Below are positions 1-6,086 of a DNA stretch of 8,605 bases, piece by piece. Both the position numbers and the translations under genes were made by a program. Under the pieces are notes generated by a model. That model was not told the origin of the DNA, did not search any database, and saw nothing but the letters and a program-made list of their open reading frames with translations. Numbering within the stretch: position 1 is the stretch's first letter; each line of letters opens with the position of its first letter. This DNA comes from an uncultured Actinomycetes bacterium. Its GTDB lineage: Bacteria > Actinomycetota > Actinomycetes > Nanopelagicales > Nanopelagicaceae. Where the stretch lies: positions 1 to 8,605 of the forward strand of contig CAIPQX010000022.1 of NCBI GenBank assembly GCA_903867285.1, in the 5' to 3' direction.

Positions 1-1
1 C

Positions 2-580
2 CTCCCAAGCGCCGATGTCGATAGTTCGGCAACTCTCGGAGATGGCAGTTCGATCTGGCATTTAGCCCAAATCCGCGATGGAGTTGTTCTTGGCGCTAAC
101 TGCATTATTGGCCGCGGTGCATACATCGGAAGTGGCGTCACCATGGGTGACAACTGCAAAGTTCAAAATTATGCATTGGTCTACGAACCAGCCAAGATCG
201 GCAATGGAGTCTTCATTGGTCCCGCCGCCGTCCTCACCAACGATCAATTTCCGCGCGCAGTGAATACCGACCTATCTCTCAAGAGCGGAAGCGACTGGGA
301 CGCTGTCGGAGTAACTATTCACGACGGAGCCAGCATTGGGGCGCGGGCGGTTTGTATCGCTCCGGTGACCATTGGCAAGTGGGCCTTGGTGGCCGCTGGT
401 GCAGTTGTGACTAAAGATGTTCCAGATTTCGCCCTAGTGGCAGGAGTTCCCGCGAAAAGGATTCGCTGGGTGGGTCGCGCCGGGGTTCCCCTGGAAGATA
501 TCGGCGATAATCGCTTCCGTTGCCCGCAGGATCAGAGCGAATATCGACAGATTTCCGAGAATGAGTTGGTAGCAGAATAA
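2..580 (+). CDS. UDP-sugar N-acetyltransferase, WbpD/WlbB type (5' end outside window)
   Basis: The frame is open from base 2 to a TAA at 578-580, giving 192 visible residues with no start, so the gene begins left of the window. Hexapeptide repeats of the left-handed beta-helix fold (such as VVLGANCIIGRGAYIGSGVTMG and later VTIGKWALVAAGAVV) run through most of it. The segment KVQNYALVYE followed by GPAAVLTND and FPRA is the pattern of WbpD/WlbB enzymes. These acetylate the 3-amino group of UDP-2-acetamido-3-amino-2,3-dideoxy-glucuronic acid using acetyl-CoA in the cytoplasm. VAGVPAKRIRWVG is the usual end of the helix. Relatives are about 190-200 residues, so probably only a few N-terminal residues are missing. 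The tail (WVGRAGVPL, then FRCP and Y) resembles the family's C-terminal zinc-ribbon-like tail but keeps only one cysteine. The gene leads the aminotransferase, oxidoreductase and dehydrogenase that make its substrate. The fold is certain; the exact acceptor is inferred from context. Confidence 0.88.
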   Translation, partial: LPSADVDSSATLGDGSSIWHLAQIRDGVVLGANCIIGRGAYIGSGVTMGDNCKVQNYALVYEPAKIGNGVFIGPAAVLTNDQFPRAVNTDLSLKSGSDWDAVGVTIHDGASIGARAVCIAPVTIGKWALVAAGAVVTKDVPDFALVAGVPAKRIRWVGRAGVPLEDIGDNRFRCPQDQSEYRQISENELVAE

Positions 581-629
581 TTGTGGCAGGGCCCAGTACA
601 GAGTTTTTTACCGATCCTAAGTATCTAGT

Positions 630-640
630 GGAGAGAAGAG
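630..640 (+). promoter_or_regulatory. Ribosome binding site that fixes a TTG start
   Basis: A purine-rich GGAGAGAAGAG lies 4 bases before the TTG at 645, with its GGAG core 11 bases upstream. No ATG or GTG is in frame between the upstream in-frame stop (618-620) and this TTG. The aminotransferase homology begins immediately, so this site decides the start. Confidence 0.6.
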
Positions 641-644
641 TCAA

Positions 645-1727
645 TTGATTCCAGCAGCCCGTCCAATTATCGGTGACGAAGAGCGCGCCGCGGTAGATCG
701 CGTTCTGCGCAGCGGAATGATGGCGCAAGGTCCCGAGGTTAAGGCATTTGAAGAAGAGTTCTCCCAATTTGTTGGTGGGCGACGTTGCATCGCGGTTAAC
801 TCCGGAACATCTGCCCTCCATCTTGGATTTATAGCCGCTGGTATTAAGGCTGGCGATGAGGTAATCGTTCCCTCTTTCTCCTTCGCAGCTACCGCCAACG
901 CCGTTGCACTCGCCGGCGCAATTCCTATTTTTGGTGATATTGATAAGAAGACATTCAACCTCGATCCTGCCCACGTCGAATCGTTAATCACTCCGCGCAC
1001 CAAAGCGATCATGCCAGTGCACCTCTATGGCCACATGGCAGATATGGATCGCTTCGAAGAGATCGGCAAGAAGCACGGACTCACTATCTTCGAAGATGCA
1101 GCGCAGGCCCACCTCGCATCTCTCAATGGTCGCATGTCCGGTGAATGGGGCACAGTCGCTTCCTTCTCCTTCTATCCCACCAAGAACATGACATCAGGCG
1201 AAGGTGGAATGATCGTCACCAACGATGCCGACATTGAACATCAGAGCCGTATGTTGCGTAACCAAGGTGGAGTCATCCGCTATGCAAATGAGATCGTCGG
1301 ATTTAACAATCGCATGACTGATATTCACGCTGCTATCGGCCGTGTTCAAGTCACCAAGGTCAAAGCGTGGACCGAGCAACGCCGCGCGAACGCCGCTTAT
1401 TTGGATGCCAACCTCAAGGGCGTAGTGACGCCTTATGTTCGACCTGGTTCAGAGCACGCTTATCACCAGTACACAATCCGCCTTGATGGCGTGACCAGTG
1501 AGGCTAGAGATAAGGCAATCGAACTCATCAAGGCTGGCGGAGTGGGTTGCGATGTCTACTATCCAACTCCAATCCATCGCCTTCCTTCATTTAGTTCTGT
1601 GCATGATCTTCCTGTTACCGAAGAGCTGGTGAAAGAAGTTATCTCAATTCCAGTTCATCCTTCGCTCACCCAAGCAGAGCTAGAACAAATCGTTAGCGTC
1701 GTCAACGACGTCGTTACCCGAATTTAA
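645..1727 (+). CDS. DegT/DnrJ/EryC1/StrS-family UDP-sugar 3-aminotransferase (WbpE type)
   Basis: A 360-residue PLP-dependent aminotransferase, nearly the same length as WbpE. It would convert a UDP-3-keto-sugar to the 3-amino sugar with glutamate as amino donor. Visible landmarks are the phosphate-binding GTSALHL at 54-60, the cofactor-ring aspartate D151 in EDAAQAH, and the Schiff-base lysine K180 in SFYPTKNMTSGEGG (175-188). The late YYPTPIHRLP (305-314) is a substrate-site signature of sugar aminotransferases. The start is TTG, supported by a strong upstream Shine-Dalgarno and by family alignment at MIPAARPIIGDEE. It follows the acetyltransferase by 64 bases with no terminator and precedes the oxidoreductase by 13 bases, so all are probably co-transcribed. 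Family assignment is very secure. The 3-position specificity rests on the neighbours; other DegT enzymes act at C4. Confidence 0.9.
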   Translation: MIPAARPIIGDEERAAVDRVLRSGMMAQGPEVKAFEEEFSQFVGGRRCIAVNSGTSALHLGFIAAGIKAGDEVIVPSFSFAATANAVALAGAIPIFGDIDKKTFNLDPAHVESLITPRTKAIMPVHLYGHMADMDRFEEIGKKHGLTIFEDAAQAHLASLNGRMSGEWGTVASFSFYPTKNMTSGEGGMIVTNDADIEHQSRMLRNQGGVIRYANEIVGFNNRMTDIHAAIGRVQVTKVKAWTEQRRANAAYLDANLKGVVTPYVRPGSEHAYHQYTIRLDGVTSEARDKAIELIKAGGVGCDVYYPTPIHRLPSFSSVHDLPVTEELVKEVISIPVHPSLTQAELEQIVSVVNDVVTRI

Positions 1728-1740
1728 GCGAGTAGATCAG

Positions 1741-2760
1741 ATGCCAAACTCTCCCAAGAAATTACGCGCTGGACTCGTCGGTCTAGGAATGATGGGCCGC
1801 CACCATGGTCGCGTGCTCGCATCACTCGATGGCGTCGAACTTGTAGGCGTCTGCGATCCAATGGGCGATCCCCACGGAGTTGCGGGTTCCCGACCGCTGG
1901 TTGCATCGGTGGAAGAGTTAATCAAACTTGGAATCGATTATGCGATGGTGGCTGCACCAACCGCGTTCCATGAAGATCTCGCGCTGGCACTTGCTGCGGC
2001 CGGAGTTCACGCTCTTGTCGAAAAACCACTTGCCGTTGATAACGAATCGGCCCAACGAATTGCCGATGCCTTTGCTGCCAAGGGTTTAGTGGGAGCGGTC
2101 GGACATATCGAGCGTTATAACCCAGCACTACAACAACTTCGCGCCCGGTTAGATGCTGGCGAACTAGGCGATGTCTATCAGATTGCCACTCGTCGCCAAG
2201 GACCGTTCCCCGCTCGTATCGCAGATGTCGGCGTTATCAAAGATCTCGCTACCCACGATATCGATCTGACGGCATGGGTTGCACGTTCACCTTTCATCAA
2301 TGTCTCTGCAAAGACCGCGCTGAAGTCCGGTCGCGCCCATGAAGATATGGTCGCCGCTGTTGGTGAACTCGAAAATGGAATTATCACCAACCACCTCGTC
2401 AATTGGCTGACACCATTCAAAGAGCGTCTGACCATCGTTACCGGTGAGCGTGGAACCTTTGTGGCTGATACTTTGACGACTGATCTCACCTTCTATGCCA
2501 ACGCTTCAGTTGATACCGAATGGGATGCAGTTGCATCTTTCCGCGGTGTCAGCGAAGGCGATGTAATCCGCTATGCATTTGCTAAGCCAGAACCACTTCG
2601 CACCGAGCACGAAGCATTCCGCGATGCGGTGCTTGGTCTTCCTGGCGCAAGCGAAGGCATCGTCACGATGGAACAGGGTCTAGCCACGGTGCGCGTCGCC
2701 AGCGCCATGATCGAGAGCGCAAATACCCGCTCGGTTGTAACAATTTCGAAGGGTCGCTAA
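1741..2760 (+). CDS. Gfo/Idh/MocA-family UDP-sugar 3-dehydrogenase (WbpB/GnnA role)
   Basis: A 339-residue NAD(P)-dependent oxidoreductase. The N-terminal Rossmann motif is GLVGLGMMGRHHGRVL (11-26). The conserved EKP is at 94-96, with K95 the expected catalytic lysine. The C-terminal alpha/beta domain carries H172 in THDID, the expected proton-relay histidine. It should oxidise the C3 hydroxyl of a UDP-GlcNAc-type sugar to the 3-keto form used by the aminotransferase just upstream. The GHIERYNP motif (121-128) resembles GnnA-type UDP-GlcNAc 3-dehydrogenases more than what I recall of WbpB/WlbA, so the substrate could be UDP-GlcNAc itself or its glucuronic-acid form. The ATG at 1741 has only a weak Shine-Dalgarno, but it sits 13 bases after the previous stop, so translation may be coupled. 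The next gene starts 4 bases after its stop. Family secure; substrate inferred. Confidence 0.88.
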   Translation: MPNSPKKLRAGLVGLGMMGRHHGRVLASLDGVELVGVCDPMGDPHGVAGSRPLVASVEELIKLGIDYAMVAAPTAFHEDLALALAAAGVHALVEKPLAVDNESAQRIADAFAAKGLVGAVGHIERYNPALQQLRARLDAGELGDVYQIATRRQGPFPARIADVGVIKDLATHDIDLTAWVARSPFINVSAKTALKSGRAHEDMVAAVGELENGIITNHLVNWLTPFKERLTIVTGERGTFVADTLTTDLTFYANASVDTEWDAVASFRGVSEGDVIRYAFAKPEPLRTEHEAFRDAVLGLPGASEGIVTMEQGLATVRVASAMIESANTRSVVTISKGR

Positions 2761-2764
2761 ATTT

Positions 2765-4057
2765 ATGAAGATCGCCGTTGTCGCACTCGGAAAAATCGGT
2801 CTACCTCTTGCCGTTCAATTCGCTAAGAAGGGCCACCACGTCATTGGTTGCGATGTTAACCAGAAGACCGTCGATCTCATCAACGCTGGCACAGAACCAT
2901 TTCCTGGCGAGAATTATCTCGCTGAGTATCTCGCCGAGGTAGTCACCTCTGGTCATCTCACGGCCACCACTGATACCACCAAGGCGGTCAGCGAATCAGA
3001 TGCCGTTGTCATTGTTGTACCGCTCTTCGTCAACGAAGAGGGAATTCCCGACTTTGGCTGGATGGATGCTGCTACCGAGAAGATCGCCGCAGGCTTGCAG
3101 CCTGGAACTTTAGTTTCCTACGAGACAACTCTTCCGGTCGGCACAACACGCAATCGTTTTGCTCCAGCACTTGAAGCAGGCTCTCGACTTAAGGCCGGAG
3201 TCGACTTCCATTTAGTCTTCTCCCCCGAGCGAGTTCTTACTGGGCGCGTCTTTGCAGACCTACGCAAGTATCCAAAGCTCGTTGGCGGAATCGATGAGGC
3301 AAGCACCGCGGCTGGCATCGACTTCTACGAAGCTGTTCTCGACTTTGATGATCGCCCTGATCTTGTAGAAAAGAATGGCGTGTGGAACCTGGGAACGGCA
3401 GAGGCCAGTGAGATGGCGAAGTTAGCTGAAACTACATATCGCGATGTAAATATCGCCCTGGCCAACCAATTCGCAATCTTTGCGGAAGGTGCCAATATTG
3501 ATATCGCCAAGGTAATCGCGGCATCTAATTCACAGCCTTACAGCCACATTCACCAACCTGGTATCGCTGTCGGCGGACATTGCATTCCGATTTATCCGCG
3601 CTTTTACTTGTGGAACGATCCAGAGGCGACCGTTGTTCGGTCTGCTCGTGAGGCCAATGCAGCTATGCCAGCGCATGCCGTGAAATTGTTGGCAGATAAT
3701 TTTGGTGAACTTGCCGGAAAGCGCGTTGCGGTTCTAGGAATTTCTTACCGTGGCGGTGTTAAAGAGTCGGCCTTCTCTGGAGTATTTGGGGTTGTAACTG
3801 CGCTCAAGGCTCGCGGCGCCGTTGTGGTAGTCCAAGACCCGATGTATACCGATGCAGAGATTGTTGGATTGGGATTTGAGCCATATGCAATCGGCCAAAG
3901 CGTGGATGCAGTAATTCTGCAGGCCGATCACAAGGAATATAAGTCCCTCACCAGATCCGATTTTCCTGGAGTACAAGCTGTCGTCGATGGACGTCGCACC
4001 ATGGATCCGAAGAATTTCGCAGGGGTTTCCTTCCGCGTCATTGGTGCAGGCGCTTAA
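2765..4057 (+). CDS. Nucleotide-sugar 6-dehydrogenase (WbpA/WecC type)
   Basis: A 430-residue UDP-glucose/UDP-ManNAc dehydrogenase-family enzyme that oxidises the C6 hydroxyl of a UDP-HexNAc twice with NAD+ to give a uronic acid. Visible parts are an N-terminal Rossmann domain (ALGKIGLPLA, 7-16), YETTLPVGTT (119-128), FSPER (152-156), the central-domain helix EMAKLAETTYRDVNIALANQ with K219 and N229, the catalytic C273 in VGGHCIP, and the C-terminal UDP-binding domain with GISYRGGVKES (325-335). The first glycine of the usual GxGxxG is alanine (A7). The helix resembles WecC, so UDP-ManNAc is an alternative substrate to UDP-GlcNAc; context favours the diacetamido-uronic acid pathway. A GAAGGG Shine-Dalgarno (2748-2753) inside the previous gene supports the ATG. 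The stop codon overlaps that of the convergent glycosyltransferase. Confidence 0.9.
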   Translation: MKIAVVALGKIGLPLAVQFAKKGHHVIGCDVNQKTVDLINAGTEPFPGENYLAEYLAEVVTSGHLTATTDTTKAVSESDAVVIVVPLFVNEEGIPDFGWMDAATEKIAAGLQPGTLVSYETTLPVGTTRNRFAPALEAGSRLKAGVDFHLVFSPERVLTGRVFADLRKYPKLVGGIDEASTAAGIDFYEAVLDFDDRPDLVEKNGVWNLGTAEASEMAKLAETTYRDVNIALANQFAIFAEGANIDIAKVIAASNSQPYSHIHQPGIAVGGHCIPIYPRFYLWNDPEATVVRSAREANAAMPAHAVKLLADNFGELAGKRVAVLGISYRGGVKESAFSGVFGVVTALKARGAVVVVQDPMYTDAEIVGLGFEPYAIGQSVDAVILQADHKEYKSLTRSDFPGVQAVVDGRRTMDPKNFAGVSFRVIGAGA

Positions 4058-5400
4058 ACGCTCTCTTCTAACAACTTAGGCTTGCTCACTACAAAAGACT
4101 TATGTGGCTGTGCGGTTGGAGTTGCGCTGGCGATTTGATTGTAAGTGTCCAACAAGATCTCAGCTTGGCGTTCCCAGGAGCGCTCTGACAGCACTTGCGT
4201 GGTGTAAGCAGCGCGATATTTAGCAGGATCCGCTAAGACCAACTTGGCCGCCCTCACAAAATCATCTACATCTTCGGCGACAAAAACCTCACCGTTGCGC
4301 AACTTTCGGACTTCTGCTGACATCGTCTTTACATCGCTCACCAGAATCGGCAGTAAGGCCTGCATATATTCCCCAAATTTGGTGATCAGCGAAATCTCAT
4401 GATTCAAACGGTGCAAGATGGGAATTAATCCAATATCTGCTCCGGAGAGATATGAGACCAATTCGGAGTTTGGAACATAAGTGACGATATGGAAGCGATC
4501 GGCTAGATCGGGAGCGCTGGCCACCAAATCCGTCTCCGTTTTGTTCTTTGGATTTGCAATCAAAGCTAAATGCACTCCATCGAGCTGCCGCAGCGCAGCT
4601 AGTGCAGTTTGAATTCCGCGCTGTGGAGCAACTGCTCCTGAATAAACCATGAGTGGAATGTCCGCAGCTATCCCAAGATCAGTGCGTAAATGCCGTTTCG
4701 ATGGCTGCTGTCCCTCGACGAGTGGATCATTGGCAACAATCGTAGGACGTTTGGTTACTTTCAGCTGTTCAATTAAAAGGTCATTCATTGGTTCGCTCAC
4801 CGAGAGGACAGCAGCAGCGCCACTGGAATACTTGCGTTCAATCTTTGTGTAAAGAGCTGCCAATGGCTTGGTGAGATGCGCTACTCCTGGTACATATTCA
4901 TGTGCATCATAAATAAGTTGCGCGGGGCGACCAGCCTTTTGCAACATCTCCACAATTGCAGCAGCGATAGGCAGCGCGGTGTAATCATGAGCATGGACGA
5001 TATCTGGGTCAAAGCCCATGGCAACCGGTGTAATCAATTTAACCGAACGATGTAAATTCGGGACTACAACTTCGCGCTTAACGCCTATTTTTTCCGTGAG
5101 TTTACGTCGATATCTACGCAATCTACGTAGGACTCCAGCAATGAGCCACAGCAGCGTTTCGTTCTTAAACGGCATGCGCAATACCCAGGGAATATTCTCT
5201 TTCCTGATAACGAGCTTGAGCGGCAAACGAATAATTCGGGCATATCCGATAGTGAGTTCGTCAGCCTCGCCAGAGGGCGAAGAGCCAACAACTAAAACAT
5301 CCCAACCCGCATTACTAAGTGACCAGGCACATTTGAGAACTCGGGAATCTTCGGTTACTCCATTTAAGACGATATGTAATGTCTTAGGAGTTTGACTCAT
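4054..5400 (-). CDS. GT4-type glycosyltransferase, GT-B fold
   Basis: A 448-residue glycosyltransferase that probably transfers a sugar from a nucleotide donor onto a lipid-linked or surface-glycan acceptor at the inner face of the membrane. The N-terminal domain starts TLHIVLNGVTEDSRVLKCA (7-25) and contains VHAHDY (135-140) and YDAHEY (164-169), both typical of GT4. The C-terminal donor domain begins near YSGAVAPQRG (253-262). It carries the usual donor-binding helix around K341, with E344 in FGEYMQALLPILVSD (342-356). A hydrophobic stretch (83-91) followed by a very basic run RRLRRYRRK (92-100) could attach it to the membrane. It starts at ATG with a leaderless-type -10 box six bases upstream. 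It points toward the sugar-nucleotide operon and shares stop-codon bases with it, suggesting one glycan locus. Donor and acceptor cannot be read from the sequence. Confidence 0.88.
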   Translation of the reverse strand: MSQTPKTLHIVLNGVTEDSRVLKCAWSLSNAGWDVLVVGSSPSGEADELTIGYARIIRLPLKLVIRKENIPWVLRMPFKNETLLWLIAGVLRRLRRYRRKLTEKIGVKREVVVPNLHRSVKLITPVAMGFDPDIVHAHDYTALPIAAAIVEMLQKAGRPAQLIYDAHEYVPGVAHLTKPLAALYTKIERKYSSGAAAVLSVSEPMNDLLIEQLKVTKRPTIVANDPLVEGQQPSKRHLRTDLGIAADIPLMVYSGAVAPQRGIQTALAALRQLDGVHLALIANPKNKTETDLVASAPDLADRFHIVTYVPNSELVSYLSGADIGLIPILHRLNHEISLITKFGEYMQALLPILVSDVKTMSAEVRKLRNGEVFVAEDVDDFVRAAKLVLADPAKYRAAYTTQVLSERSWERQAEILLDTYNQIASATPTAQPHKSFVVSKPKLLEESV

Positions 5401-5412
5401 GTTTATATCTTA
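5401..5412 (-). promoter_or_regulatory. Leaderless promoter -10 box for the glycosyltransferase
   Basis: Read on the minus strand, TAAGAT is followed by the six bases ATAAAC and then the ATG. This fits TAnnnT at the distance that puts the transcript start on the start codon. No Shine-Dalgarno is seen and no clear -35 was found. Confidence 0.55.
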
Positions 5413-5445
5413 CCCAGAGTTGTGGGTTGAATCGGAGTGTTTAGG

Positions 5446-5874
5446 CTACTTCGTTCCAATTGGCAAGAGAAAAACTAGAGCAGTAACGGCCGCTGCCAAG
5501 GCTGCAGCTTGAAACAATAAACGAATCGCTGCTTGGCGATCGATCCTGCGGTCTTCCTCAGAGATTACCCGCTTGGTCGATCCTAACTTTCCAAAATTAA
5601 AGAGACCGGATAGTCCGAAGGCCAAGCAGAACTTCTTGCGGGCTTGTAAATAACCGATTGACATTACAAGAGCGGGCAGGAAAGTACTTAAACGCGCCAA
5701 ATGCGATGTGTGCTGGCGGTAGAAACCAAAGACAGTGGAGAGCGTAAGGAATAAACCAATTCCACCAACTAGTTGGCGACGGCGCACTTCACGAATACCA
5801 ATGTTGCAACTTCCGGCAATGTATTCATCGTCGCTACCCTCAGGCACGACGTTATTATTCAAGTTATCGCTCAT
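5446..5874 (-). CDS. Unrecognised small membrane protein with CNIG and FC motifs
   Basis: A 142-residue protein I cannot name. After a polar, acidic N-terminus (1-20) comes AGSCNIGIREVRRRQ (20-34) with Cys23. Hydrophobic segments follow at about 35-51 and 62-78. A cytoplasmic-looking stretch has ARKKFCLAFGLSGLFNFGKL (78-97) with Cys83. A charged helix EEDRRIDRQ (106-114) and a final hydrophobic segment at about 117-138 complete it. The CNIG...EVRRR and FC...G..NFG patterns remind me of a recurring family of uncharacterised small bacterial membrane proteins, but that is memory, not a search. A pair of cysteines at membrane boundaries could bind a metal or form a disulfide; this is speculation. 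The ATG has no clear Shine-Dalgarno or good -10. It lies 14 bases after the stop of the 50-residue gene, so the two are probably co-transcribed. Its stop is 45 bases before the glycosyltransferase start. Confidence 0.72.
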   Translation of the reverse strand: MSDNLNNNVVPEGSDDEYIAGSCNIGIREVRRRQLVGGIGLFLTLSTVFGFYRQHTSHLARLSTFLPALVMSIGYLQARKKFCLAFGLSGLFNFGKLGSTKRVISEEDRRIDRQAAIRLLFQAAALAAAVTALVFLLPIGTK

Positions 5875-5888
5875 AATTTTGATTACGC

Positions 5889-6041
5889 CTAGAACTGGCG
5901 TTCGGACTCTTCATCGTCAGCAAATACTTCATGGGTACCATGCTCGCTATTTGCTAACCACGAGAAGACCGACTTCAGCGCACCAAAGATCACCACGAGG
6001 ACTGTAAAGAATCCAACAATGCGGCGAATGGCTTTGAACAT
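5889..6041 (-). CDS. Small single-pass membrane protein, 50 residues, function unknown
   Basis: A short gene running from ATG (6041) to TAG (5889). The product has a basic N-terminus (MFKAIRRIVG), one hydrophobic segment at about 8-29 (IVGFFTVLVVIFGALKSVFS), and an acidic tail (HEVFADDEESERQF, 37-50). The positive-inside pattern predicts the N-terminus in the cytoplasm and the acidic tail outside. It could equally be a hairpin-less anchor with the opposite topology. Support for its being real comes from three things: a good leaderless -10 box (TAGATT) six bases before the ATG, its fit in the only gap between two flanking minus-strand genes, and only 14 bases to the next gene. It may work with the 142-residue membrane protein encoded just downstream. 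I recognise no family. Confidence 0.62.
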   Translation of the reverse strand: MFKAIRRIVGFFTVLVVIFGALKSVFSWLANSEHGTHEVFADDEESERQF

Positions 6042-6053
6042 GGGGTGAATCTA
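6042..6053 (-). promoter_or_regulatory. Leaderless promoter -10 box for the 50-residue protein gene
   Basis: On the minus strand TAGATT is followed by CACCCC and then ATG, the same six-base spacing seen before four other genes here. No ribosome binding site is visible, as expected of a leaderless transcript. Confidence 0.55.
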
Positions 6054-6086
6054 CACTCTCAACCTTGTTACTCGCTGGAAAGAGCC

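Noticed and set aside
581..644. Internal promoter between the acetyltransferase and aminotransferase
   Set aside because: TAAGTA and TATCTA near 618-627 are only partial -10 matches, and the good ribosome site suggests translation from an operon message.
411..974. A 187-codon open frame on the minus strand
   Set aside because: It is antisense to the acetyltransferase and aminotransferase, both of which have clear family motifs, and its own translation has no recognisable domain or compositional sense.
1704..1715. Perfect 12-bp palindrome AACGACGTCGTT
   Set aside because: It lies inside the last codons of the aminotransferase and is explained by the Asn-Asp-Val-Val codons. There is no promoter or second copy nearby.
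5018..5395. A 125-codon open frame on the plus strand
   Set aside because: It lies opposite the N-terminal domain of the glycosyltransferase and reads as low-complexity shadow sequence.
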